From the NCBI RefSeq assembly GCF_007666205.1, contig NZ_VDOR01000015.1, positions 1 through 40,748 on the forward strand: a DNA stretch of 40,748 nt. Reading direction: 5' to 3'. The DNA is from Kocuria palustris (GTDB lineage Bacteria > Actinomycetota > Actinomycetes > Actinomycetales > Micrococcaceae). Each line of letters begins with the position of its first letter. Within the stretch, counting starts at the first letter, position 1. Shown piece by piece: positions 8,356 through 16,600 of this stretch. Made by a program: the position numbers and the translations under genes. Under the pieces are notes generated by a model. The model made no database searches. It was not told the DNA's origin and worked only from the letters and a program-made list of their open reading frames with translations.

Positions 8356-9257
8356 GCGAGACCACGGATCACCGCTCCGAGCCCGCATCCGCAGCACCCG
8401 GGCCGCGGCGGATGCACTACGACTCCTCGACGCTCATGGCCGTCGGCGCCCGCCCGCCGCTGGGGGAGTACCTGCGCCGGCTGTGGGGCGCCCGGCACTT
8501 CGTGGTCTACGACGCCCGCGTGCGGCTGTCGGTCAGCCAGGAGCACACGATCCTGGGCAAGGTCTGGCTGATCCTCAACCCCATGATGCTGGGGCTGACC
8601 TTCTTCCTGATCTTCGGTCTGCTGCTGCGCACGGACCGCGGGATCGACAACTTCATCGGCTACCTGATCATCGGGCTGATGATGTTCCTCTACACCTCGC
8701 GCTCGGTGGCCACCGGGGCCCGGAGCATCGTGCAGGGCAAGAACCTGATCCGGGGCTTCTCCTTCCCCCGGGCGGCCCTGCCCATGGGCATCGTCGTGCG
8801 GGAGGCATGGAGCCAGCTCTACGTCCTGGCCGCGATGTTCCTCTTCGTGCTCATCGCGCCGCCGGCGGAGCCGATCACGCCGCTGTGGCTGCTGATCATC
8901 CCGATCTTCGTGCTGCAGACGATCTTCAACTGGGGCACCGGCATGCTGCTGGCCCCGCTGGTGCACAAGATCCCGGACGTGGCCAACCTGATCCAGCTGG
9001 GGACCAGGCTGTGGCTCTACGCCTCGGGGATCTTCTACGATCCGGCGCGCTTCACGGACAATCCCACGATCCTGGCCCTGTTCCACCTGAACCCGCTGTA
9101 CCAGGTGCTCCAGATGGCCCGCGGCGCGATCCTCTACGCCGAGCCCCCGGCGCTGGGCTCGTGGCTCATCCTGATCGGCTGGGCCGTGGGCGCGCTCGTG
9201 ATCGGCCTGCTGGTCTTCTGGTGGAACGAGGAGAGCTATGCCGATGAGAAGCGATGA
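8352..9257 (+). CDS. wzm: ABC-2 type polysaccharide/wall glycopolymer exporter, permease (Wzm/TagG-like)
   Basis: The protein has 301 residues. The N-terminal cytoplasmic segment carries the typical amphipathic interface region (YLRRLWGARHFVVYDARVRL). About six membrane segments follow, including MMLGLTFFLIFGLLL, IIGLMMFLYTS, YVLAAMFLFVLIAPP and SWLILIGWAVGALVIGLLVFWW. The motif QEHTILGKVWLILNPMM matches the ABC2-membrane family of lipid-linked O-antigen and teichoic acid exporters. It overlaps the upstream GT by 4 nt and the ATPase gene downstream by 20 nt, so the two transporter subunits are tightly coupled. It should move the completed undecaprenyl-linked polymer across the membrane. Confidence 0.92.
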   Translation: MSETTDHRSEPASAAPGPRRMHYDSSTLMAVGARPPLGEYLRRLWGARHFVVYDARVRLSVSQEHTILGKVWLILNPMMLGLTFFLIFGLLLRTDRGIDNFIGYLIIGLMMFLYTSRSVATGARSIVQGKNLIRGFSFPRAALPMGIVVREAWSQLYVLAAMFLFVLIAPPAEPITPLWLLIIPIFVLQTIFNWGTGMLLAPLVHKIPDVANLIQLGTRLWLYASGIFYDPARFTDNPTILALFHLNPLYQVLQMARGAILYAEPPALGSWLILIGWAVGALVIGLLVFWWNEESYADEKR

Positions 9258-10215
9258 CTCCCTGTTCGAGGACCCCTCGGTCGATCCGCAGTGGCAGGGC
9301 CGCGAGCGCCGGTCGAGCGTCGGGCCCTGGGTGGCCGAGGACGGGTCCGGCCTGACCGGCACGCGGCTCAAGCCCGTGCGGGACCCGGCGGTCGTGATCG
9401 ACGACGTGACCATGGTCTACCGGGTCACGAGCACCGGCGGCGCGGACGAGCAGAAGCTCTCGCGGCCCTCGCGGCTGCTGCGCCGCGCGCTGGGACGCCC
9501 GCCGCAGGTCGACAACCAGGCCCTCACCCGCGTCAGCCTCCTGGTCGAGCAGGGTGAGTTCGTGGGCTTCGTGGGCCGCAACGGCTCCGGGAAGTCCACG
9601 CTGATGAACATCGTGGCCGGGCAGATGAACCCCACCGCGGGGCGCGTCTGGGCGATCGACCGGCCGTCCAAGCTCGGGGTGAGCGTCTCGCTCGTGCCGG
9701 CGCTGTCGGGGGAGCGCAACATCCGCCTGGGCTGCCTGGCGCAGGGGATGACGCCGCGGCAGGTCGACGAGGCCATGGACGAGCTCATCGACATCGCCGC
9801 CCTGGGCAAGGCGCTGCACTGGCCCATGAAGGCCTACTCCTCGGGCATGGCCGCCCGGCTGCGCTTCGCGGTCGCCACGGCGACGAACCCGGAGGTGCTC
9901 ATCCTGGACGAGGCCCTCGGGACGGGCGACGCCCAGTTCCAGGCCCGCGGCAAGGCCCGGATGGACGAGATCCGCGACAACGCCGGCTGCGTGCTGTTCG
10001 TGTCCCACTCGATGTCCGAGATCCGCGCCATGTGCACGCGGCTCGTGTGGATCGACGCCGGCGAGGTCGTGGCCGACGGCCCCGTCGAGGACGTCGTCAG
10101 CAGGTACGAGCAGTACATGCAGCTGCTGGCCGACGGGAACCTGCTCAGCGCCCGGAGGTTCCGCGACCAGGCCCAGTCCGAGCGCATCCCCCTGGAGCTC
10201 ATCAACACCGCGTGA
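9238..10215 (+). CDS. wzt: ABC transporter ATP-binding subunit (Wzt/TagH-like)
   Basis: This 325-residue nucleotide-binding subunit is complete: Walker A GRNGSGKST (from about residue 113), signature YSSGMAARLRFAVAT (about 200), Walker B VLILDEALGTGD (about 220) and the switch His in VSHSM (about 256). An ~60-residue extension precedes the core. The C-terminal part after the NBD is short (about 60 residues), so there is no room for a Wzt carbohydrate-recognition domain; it resembles TagH-type exporters that do not read a chain terminator. GAGGAGAG (9228-9235) gives 4-nt spacing to ATG 9238 and 10-nt spacing to in-frame ATG 9244; the latter is an equally good start. Confidence 0.92.
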   Translation: MPMRSDDSLFEDPSVDPQWQGRERRSSVGPWVAEDGSGLTGTRLKPVRDPAVVIDDVTMVYRVTSTGGADEQKLSRPSRLLRRALGRPPQVDNQALTRVSLLVEQGEFVGFVGRNGSGKSTLMNIVAGQMNPTAGRVWAIDRPSKLGVSVSLVPALSGERNIRLGCLAQGMTPRQVDEAMDELIDIAALGKALHWPMKAYSSGMAARLRFAVATATNPEVLILDEALGTGDAQFQARGKARMDEIRDNAGCVLFVSHSMSEIRAMCTRLVWIDAGEVVADGPVEDVVSRYEQYMQLLADGNLLSARRFRDQAQSERIPLELINTA

Positions 10216-10248
10216 TCCGCGCATCGCGTGACCGAGAGGACCCCGAAC

Positions 10249-12243
10249 GTGTCTGTGCCGAAGCCCCCCAAGCCCTCGATCCCCTCCCTCCCCGCGATCC
10301 CCTCCGTCCCCTCCGTCGCCGAGCTGCGCACGATCCTGTGGCACCTGCGCCGCGGCGGGCCCCAGCAGGTGCGCAAGCACCTGCGCCGCAGAGCGCTGCC
10401 CGGCGGCTCCTCAGAGGCGGTGATCTCCGGGGCCGTGACGACCGGGGCGGCCGGTGCCGGGGGCGCCGGGAAGAAGCCGTCCGGGCGGCCGCGCGTCTCC
10501 TTCGCGCCGACCGAGTGGCCGCAGCGCTGGGACCGGCCCTTCGCCGACGTCGCGGTCGCCACGATCCTGGACGACTTCTCCTCCCGGGCCTTCAGCTACG
10601 AGTGGGATCAGATCCCGCTGTCGCGCACCGGGTGGCGCGATGAGCTCGACGAGCACCGCCCCCGCCTGCTGTTCGTCGAATCCGCCTGGCACGGCAACGG
10701 CGACCAGTGGCAGTACCAGCTCACGGGCACGTCGGGGGTCAAGGAGCCGTTCCGCGAGCTGGTCGCCGAGTTCCGCCGCCGGGGGATCCCCACGGTGTTC
10801 TGGAACAAGGAGGACCCGCCGCACTACGACGACTTCCTGGAGTGCGCCGGGCTCTTCGACATCGTGCTGACCTCCGACTCCAACCGGCTCGAGCACTACC
10901 GCCGCGATCTGGGCCACGACCGCGTGGGCGTGCTGGCCTTCGCCGCCCAGCCGGCTGTCCACTCGCCGGCCCGCGGCAAGTCGGGATTCGACTCGCGCGA
11001 GGTCGCCTTCGGCGGCATGTACTTCGCCCACAAGTTCCCCGAGCGCCGGGACCAGATGGACCTGCTGCTCGGCGGGGCGCTGGACGTGTCGCCCAAGATG
11101 CAGCGGGGCCTGGAGATCTTCTCCCGCTACCTGGGCGACGACGAGCGCTACCAGTTCCCGGCGCCGCTCGACCAGCGCGTGGTGGGCTCCCTGGACTACG
11201 CCCGCATGCTCACGGCCTACCAGGCGTACAAGGTCTTCCTCAACGTCAACTCGGTGGTCGACTCGCCGTCCATGTGCGCCCGGCGGATCTTCGAGATCGT
11301 CTCGCGCGGAACCGCGGTCGTCTCCACGCCGTCGGCGGCCGTGGGGGAGTACTTCCCCCAGTCGGAGCTGCCGGTGGTCGAGACCCGCGAGCAGGCGGCC
11401 GACGTCGTGCGGGCCCTCGTGCGCTCCAAGCAGCTGCGCGACCGCACGGTGCGCCGGGCTCAGCGGCGCGTGTGGGCCGAGCACACCTACACGCACCGGG
11501 CGGCCTCGGTCCTGGACCTCGCGCTGCCCCGGGAGGCCGGGTCGTGGCAGCCGTCCGTGCCCACCGTGTCCGTGCTGCTGTCCACCAACCGCCCGGACCG
11601 CCTGGCCGAGGCGATGGACTCCGTGGCGGCCCAGCGCGGCGTGTCGGTCCAGCTCGTGCTCGTGTGCCACGGCTTCGACCCCGCGACCGCTCGGGCGCAG
11701 GAGCTGGCCCGGCAGCGCGGGATCGAGGACCTCGTGATCGTCGAGGCCCCGGGCGAGTGGACGCTGGGCACGTGCCTCAACGCCGGCGTCCGGGCCGCCA
11801 CGGGCTCCGTGATCGCCAAGATGGACGACGACGACTGGTACGGCCCCGACTACCTCGCCGATCAGCTCGCGATGCTGCGCGTGACCCAGGCGGACGTCGT
11901 CGGCAAGCAGGCGAGCTACCTCTACGTCGAGTCCTACGACGCCACGCTGCTGCGCTTCGGCGAGCGCGAGCATCGCTGGACGGACTTCGTGCTCGGGCCC
12001 ACGCTCATGGCCTCCCGGGAGGTCTTCGAGGCCCACCCGTTCCGCGATCGCACCACGGGCGAGGACACGGGGTTCCTGCAGGACGTCGTGGACGGCGGCG
12101 GGCGCGTCTACGCCACGGACCGGTTCAACTTCCGCCAGTTCCGCGGCGGGCACGGCCACACCTGGAACGTCACGGATCAGCACGTCATCTCGACAGGCGT
12201 GGTCATGTTCTTCGGCCGGGACACCACTCACCTGTGCGTATGA
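10249..12243 (+). CDS. Bifunctional-looking glycosyltransferase: CgeB-like module fused to GT2 module
   Basis: The protein has 664 residues. The N-terminus is Pro-rich with repeated PSxP units, then basic. A CgeB-like (Glyco_trans_1_2-type) module spans about 100-430, with LLFVESAWHGNGDQW, GIPTVFWNKEDPPHY and LNVNSVVDSPSM. A GT2 (GT-A) domain begins at PTVSVLLSTNRPDRL (about 438) and has the metal-binding DDDD in KMDDDDWYG (about 524). The GT2 part should catalyse inverting sugar transfer; CgeB-like domains are GT-B-like but their activity is mostly unknown. GTG 10249 is preferred over GTG 10228 because GAGAGGA sits 8 nt upstream of it. It lies directly after the exporter genes. The same CgeB-like module recurs at 15700, 19040 and 30057. 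Confidence 0.85.
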   Translation: MSVPKPPKPSIPSLPAIPSVPSVAELRTILWHLRRGGPQQVRKHLRRRALPGGSSEAVISGAVTTGAAGAGGAGKKPSGRPRVSFAPTEWPQRWDRPFADVAVATILDDFSSRAFSYEWDQIPLSRTGWRDELDEHRPRLLFVESAWHGNGDQWQYQLTGTSGVKEPFRELVAEFRRRGIPTVFWNKEDPPHYDDFLECAGLFDIVLTSDSNRLEHYRRDLGHDRVGVLAFAAQPAVHSPARGKSGFDSREVAFGGMYFAHKFPERRDQMDLLLGGALDVSPKMQRGLEIFSRYLGDDERYQFPAPLDQRVVGSLDYARMLTAYQAYKVFLNVNSVVDSPSMCARRIFEIVSRGTAVVSTPSAAVGEYFPQSELPVVETREQAADVVRALVRSKQLRDRTVRRAQRRVWAEHTYTHRAASVLDLALPREAGSWQPSVPTVSVLLSTNRPDRLAEAMDSVAAQRGVSVQLVLVCHGFDPATARAQELARQRGIEDLVIVEAPGEWTLGTCLNAGVRAATGSVIAKMDDDDWYGPDYLADQLAMLRVTQADVVGKQASYLYVESYDATLLRFGEREHRWTDFVLGPTLMASREVFEAHPFRDRTTGEDTGFLQDVVDGGGRVYATDRFNFRQFRGGHGHTWNVTDQHVISTGVVMFFGRDTTHLCV

Positions 12244-12303
12244 TGAGCCGCGCCTGAGCTTCCCCCGAACGGCCTACAAGTCCCCGCAACCGCTCTACTC
12301 CGC

Positions 12304-12321
12304 CGCCTCGCTGCCGAGGCG
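12304..12321 (+). terminator. Small perfect hairpin upstream of wecC
   Basis: A 7-bp perfect stem (12304-12310 with 12315-12321) and a 4-nt loop lie in the 98-nt gap between the GT fusion gene and wecC, 20 nt before the wecC start. There is no T-tract. It could be a weak terminator or a leader structure next to the wecC ribosome binding site. A TATGAT -10-like sequence (12239-12244) at the end of the preceding gene would place wecC behind its own promoter, but no -35 is evident. Confidence 0.35.
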
Positions 12322-12341
12322 CAGATCAAGGACGCACCACC

Positions 12342-13604
12342 ATGAACGAGAGCACGCAGACCGTCGTCTTCGTGGGTCTGGGCTACATCGGCCTGCCCAC
12401 CGCCGTCACCCTCGCCAACAGCGGTGTGCGGGTGAAGGGGGTCGACGTCAACGAGTCCGTCGTCGAGCGGATCTCCCGGGGCGAGGTCACGATCGTCGAG
12501 CCGGGGCTCGAGGAGGAGCTCCGGCGGGCAGTGGAATCGGGTCAGCTCACCGCCTCGACCGAGATGCAGCACGGCGACGCCTTCGTGATCGCCGTGCCCA
12601 CGCCGTTCAAGGACGATCACGTGGGGGACACGTCGTACATCGAGGCTGCCGCTCGGAACATCGCCCCCCTGCTCGAGGGCGACGAGCTCGTGATCCTCGA
12701 GTCCACCTCTCCGCCGCAGACCACCCGGCACCTGGGGGAGGTGCTGACCGCCGCGCGGCCGGACCTCACGACCGACCCGGAGGAGGCGCAGCAGGGGCAG
12801 AAGAAGCTGATCCACCTGGCCTACTGCCCCGAGCGCATCCTGCCGGGCCGGGCCATGGAGGAGCTCATCTCCAACGACCGCATCATCGGCGGCATGACCC
12901 CCGAGGCCGCCAAGCGCGGCAAGGCCGTCTACGAGACCTTCTGCAAGGGCGAGCTGCTCGAGACCGACGACGTCACCGCCGAGATGGCCAAGCTGACCGA
13001 GAACTCGTTCCGCGACGTCAACATCGCCTTCGCCAATGAGCTGTCCCTGATCTCGGACCGGCTGGGGATCGACGTGTGGGAGCTCATCGAGCTGGCCAAC
13101 CACCACCCGCGCGTCAACATCCTCCAGCCGGGCCCGGGCGTGGGCGGGCACTGCATCGCCGTGGACCCCTGGTTCATCGTCTCCTCGGACCGGGAGAACT
13201 CGAACCTCATCCGCACGGCGCGCGAGGTCAACGACGGCAAGCCGGAGTGGGTCATCGGCAAGGTGCGCGAGGCCCTGGCCCACCGCTCCGATCCCGTGGT
13301 CGCCGCGCTCGGCCTGGCCTTCAAGGCCAATATCGACGATCTGCGCGAGTCCCCGGCGCTGAACATCACCAGGGATCTGGCCGAGGCGCTGCCGGAGGCC
13401 TCCGTGCTGGCGGTGGAGCCCAATGTCTCGGAGCTGCCCCAGGCGCTCGCGGGGCTGTCCAACGTGGAGCTGGTCGAGTACCAGGACGCCATCGAGCGCG
13501 CCGATGTGGTCCTGGTGCTCGTGGACCACGACGAGTTCAAGAGCGTCCCCGCCACGGCGCTGGCCGGCAAGACGGTGGTCGACACCAAGGGGCTGTGGCG
13601 CTGA
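12342..13604 (+). CDS. wecC: UDP-N-acetyl-D-mannosamine dehydrogenase
   Basis: The protein has 420 residues, the usual length for this family. The N-terminal Rossmann motif VGLGYIGLPTA binds NAD, the middle domain carries KLTENSFRDVNIAFANE, and the catalytic Cys271 lies in GPGVGGHCIAVDP. The C-terminal UDP-binding domain has LAFKANIDDLRESP. It oxidises UDP-ManNAc to UDP-ManNAcA in two NAD-dependent steps. GVGGHCIAVDPWF and the overall pattern fit WecC better than UDP-glucose dehydrogenase. AAGGA lies 9 nt upstream of ATG 12342. The epimerase that makes its substrate (wecB) sits at the far right of the window on the other strand and appears truncated. ManNAcA is a known component of Micrococcus teichuronic acid, which fits the locus. 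Confidence 0.93.
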   Translation: MNESTQTVVFVGLGYIGLPTAVTLANSGVRVKGVDVNESVVERISRGEVTIVEPGLEEELRRAVESGQLTASTEMQHGDAFVIAVPTPFKDDHVGDTSYIEAAARNIAPLLEGDELVILESTSPPQTTRHLGEVLTAARPDLTTDPEEAQQGQKKLIHLAYCPERILPGRAMEELISNDRIIGGMTPEAAKRGKAVYETFCKGELLETDDVTAEMAKLTENSFRDVNIAFANELSLISDRLGIDVWELIELANHHPRVNILQPGPGVGGHCIAVDPWFIVSSDRENSNLIRTAREVNDGKPEWVIGKVREALAHRSDPVVAALGLAFKANIDDLRESPALNITRDLAEALPEASVLAVEPNVSELPQALAGLSNVELVEYQDAIERADVVLVLVDHDEFKSVPATALAGKTVVDTKGLWR

Positions 13605-13619
13605 GCCGCCCCCGGTGAA

Positions 13620-13662
13620 CGACCGGCCGGCCGAGCCGCTTCGCGCCGAGGCGGCCCGGTCG
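13620..13662 (+). terminator. Imperfect hairpin between wecC and the giant glycosyltransferase
   Basis: Arms CGACCGG (13620-13626) and CCGGTCG (13656-13662) are complementary and continue inward with a bulge and further GC pairs. The 92-nt gap contains little else except the downstream ribosome binding site. No T-run follows; termination efficiency is unknown. Confidence 0.35.
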
Positions 13663-13696
13663 GCATCTCCCCGGCCCACGACGAGAGGATTCCACG

Positions 13697-16600
13697 GTGC
13701 ACGATGACGAGCGCCGCCGCCGCGGACAGGCGCGCCGGCTCCTGACGCAGGACGTCCCGCGGGATCCCGAGGGGGTCGTCGAGCAGCTCGAGACCCAGCG
13801 GACCGCCCTCCACGAGCTGCGCTCGCGGGTCCGCACCGCCGAGGCGACCGCGAAGACGGCCGGCGCCAGAGCAGGAGGGCTGGCCCGGGAGCTCAAGGAG
13901 GCCCGGGAGGAGATCGAGCGGCTGCGCGCGGCCGAGCGCGAGCGGACGGCCGCCGAGCCGACCGTGCCAGGGGCCGAGTCCGAGGTCGCCGCCGGGCCTG
14001 CCGCTGCCGGGCCTGCCGCTGCCGGGACTGCCGCCGCGTCGGCCGGGGCCGAAGCCCGGGCTGAGGATCCGGCCGAGGCCCGGGGCGTCGCCGCCGAGGC
14101 GAAGGCGGCCGAGCAGCCGGACCCGCAGTCCGCGGGGGACGCCGCCGGCGCGGATCCGAAGGCCTCGGAGCTGAGCCTCGAGCGGCTCGAGGACGAGCTG
14201 GAGCAGGAGCCGACGCCGGGGCGCCTGGCGGCCTGCCTCAACCGGCTCTGGTACGCCCACGGCGCCATGGACCGGGCCGCGGAGCTCATCGCGGGCCATG
14301 CCGGGCTGATCCCGGAGATGGCGCCCAAGCAGCGGGAGCTCGTCGAGAGGATCCGCGGGACGGCGCACCTCGAGACGATCCTCGATCGGATCGTGCCGGC
14401 CCGCAGCGCAGGAGCGGCCTATCTCCCGGAGCGCGACCGGATCATGTACTGCGCGTACTCGACCCCGGCCTTCCACTCCAACGGCTACAGCGTGCGCACC
14501 CGCGGCGTCGTCTCCGGGCTGCGCCAGGCCGGCGCCGACGTCTTCGTCGCGGCTCGTTCGGGCTACCCCTGGGACCTCAAGCGGGTCGAATCCAAGCCGG
14601 CCCGCCGGCGCCGCCACAGCACCCGGATCGACGGCGTCGAGTACGTGCACCGGCCCGAGGGCGATGCGACCGCGATGCGCGTGGACGACTACGTCCAGGT
14701 GGCCGCGGACAGCTACGTCCGCGAGGCGCGCCTGCGCAGGCCGTCGCTGATCCATGCCGCCTCCAACTTCCTGAGCGCGCTGCCCGCCCTGATCGCCGCC
14801 CGGCGGCTGGGGCTGCCGTTCGTCTACGAGGTGCGGGGGCTGTGGGAGGTCACCGAGGCATCCGCCAAGGAGGGCTGGGCCGACTCGGAGCGCTATGCCT
14901 GGCAGGCCCGCATGGAGGCCTTCGTCGCGGCAGAGGCCGACGCCGTGCTGGCCATCACCCAGGAGACCAAGGACGAGCTGGTCCGCCGCGGCGTGCCCGC
15001 CGATCGCATCCGGCTGCTGCCCAACGGCGTGGACACGGCCTCCTTCCTGCCGATCCCGCGGGACGACGGATACGCCAAGACCCACGGCATCACGGCCGAC
15101 GCGCCGGTGATCGGCTTCGCGGGCTCCTTTGTGGCATACGAGGGCCTCGAGCTGCTGCTCCAGGCCGCCAACATCCTGCGCGGGCGCAAGGTGCCCTTCC
15201 AGATCGCCCTGGCCGGCAGCGGCGGCGTCTACCCCGAGCTGAAGGCGCTCAAGGAGCGGTACCGGCTCGGATCCCGCGTCCGCTTCGTCGGCCGCCTGCC
15301 GGCGGAGGAGATCCCGCGCTTCCTCTCCGCCGTGGACATCGTGGCCTGCCCCCGGCTCTCGCTGCCGGTCACGGAGATGGTCTCTCCGCTCAAGCCTCTC
15401 GAGGCCTATGCCGCCTCCAAGCCGACCGTCCTCTCCGACGTCTCCCCGCACCGCGTCCTGGCCGGGGAGGACCTCGAGCGCGGGCTGCTGTTCGAGCCGG
15501 GGAATCCGAAGTCCCTGGCCAACGCCCTCCAGGCGCTGGTCGAGGACCCCGAGCTGCGCACGGCCAAGGGCCGGGCCGGCCGGCTGTGGGCGGTCGACGA
15601 GCGGCAGTGGCCGCTGCTGGGCCGGCGGCTCCTGCAGGTCCACCGCGAGGCGGCCGAGGCGCACCGGACGGCCGCCGCCGAGGGGCGGCCGGTCTCGCAG
15701 CTGCGCATCGGGCTGATCGCGGACGAGTTCACGACCAAGACCCTGCAGCGCGCGGCCCGGATCGTCGTGCTCGAGCGCGACGGATTCGAGGTCCAGCTGC
15801 GGGAGGCGGACCTGGACCTGGTGTTCATCGAATCCGCGTGGAACGGCAACGACGGCCAGTGGCATCGCGGCGTCGGCTGGTACTCCGAGGAGGAGGACGA
15901 GCCCATGGCGCGGCTGCTGGAGCAGTGCCGCGGCCTGGGCATCCCGACCGTGTTCTGGAACAAGGAGGACCCGGTCCACATCGACCGGTTCCGCCGCACC
16001 GGTGCCCGGGCCGATCACGCGTTCACGACCGATGCCGACATGATCGGGGCATATCTGCGCGAGGCCCACGAGCTCGCCGGGGCGGGGGCTGCAACGGCCT
16101 CGTCGTCGTCGTTCTACGCCGATCCGGCGGTGCACAACCCGCTGCCGAGCGCCCGCCCTTACGAGGACTCGATCGCCTACGCGGGCACGTTCTACGGGGA
16201 GCGCTATGCCCAGCGCTCCCAGCAGCTCGAGCAGCTGCTCCGGGCGGCGCGGACCGCCGCGGACGGGGACCTGGTGATCTACGACCGCCAGCTCGCGGTG
16301 CCCGACTCGCCGTACCGCTTCCCCCCGGAGTTCGCCGGCGCGGTGCGCGGTGCGCTGCCCTATGACGAGGTGCTGGACAGCTACAAGTCCCACATCGCGA
16401 ACCTGAACGTGAACTCGGTCTCCGAATCGCCCACGATGTTCTCGCGGCGCGTCGTGGAGATCGCCGCCAGCGGAGGCCTCGTCATGTCCGCGTGGTCGCG
16501 CGGGCTGACCGAGACCTTCGACGGGCTCATCCCCAACACCAGCAATGAGCTCTACTGGAAGGCGTACCTCCGCGCGTGGGCCCACGACCCGGAGGAGCAC

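Noticed and set aside
13991-14035. CRISPR-like array
   Set aside because: The repeats are only 15 bp, directly adjacent with no spacers, and encode an in-frame Ala/Gly/Pro linker.
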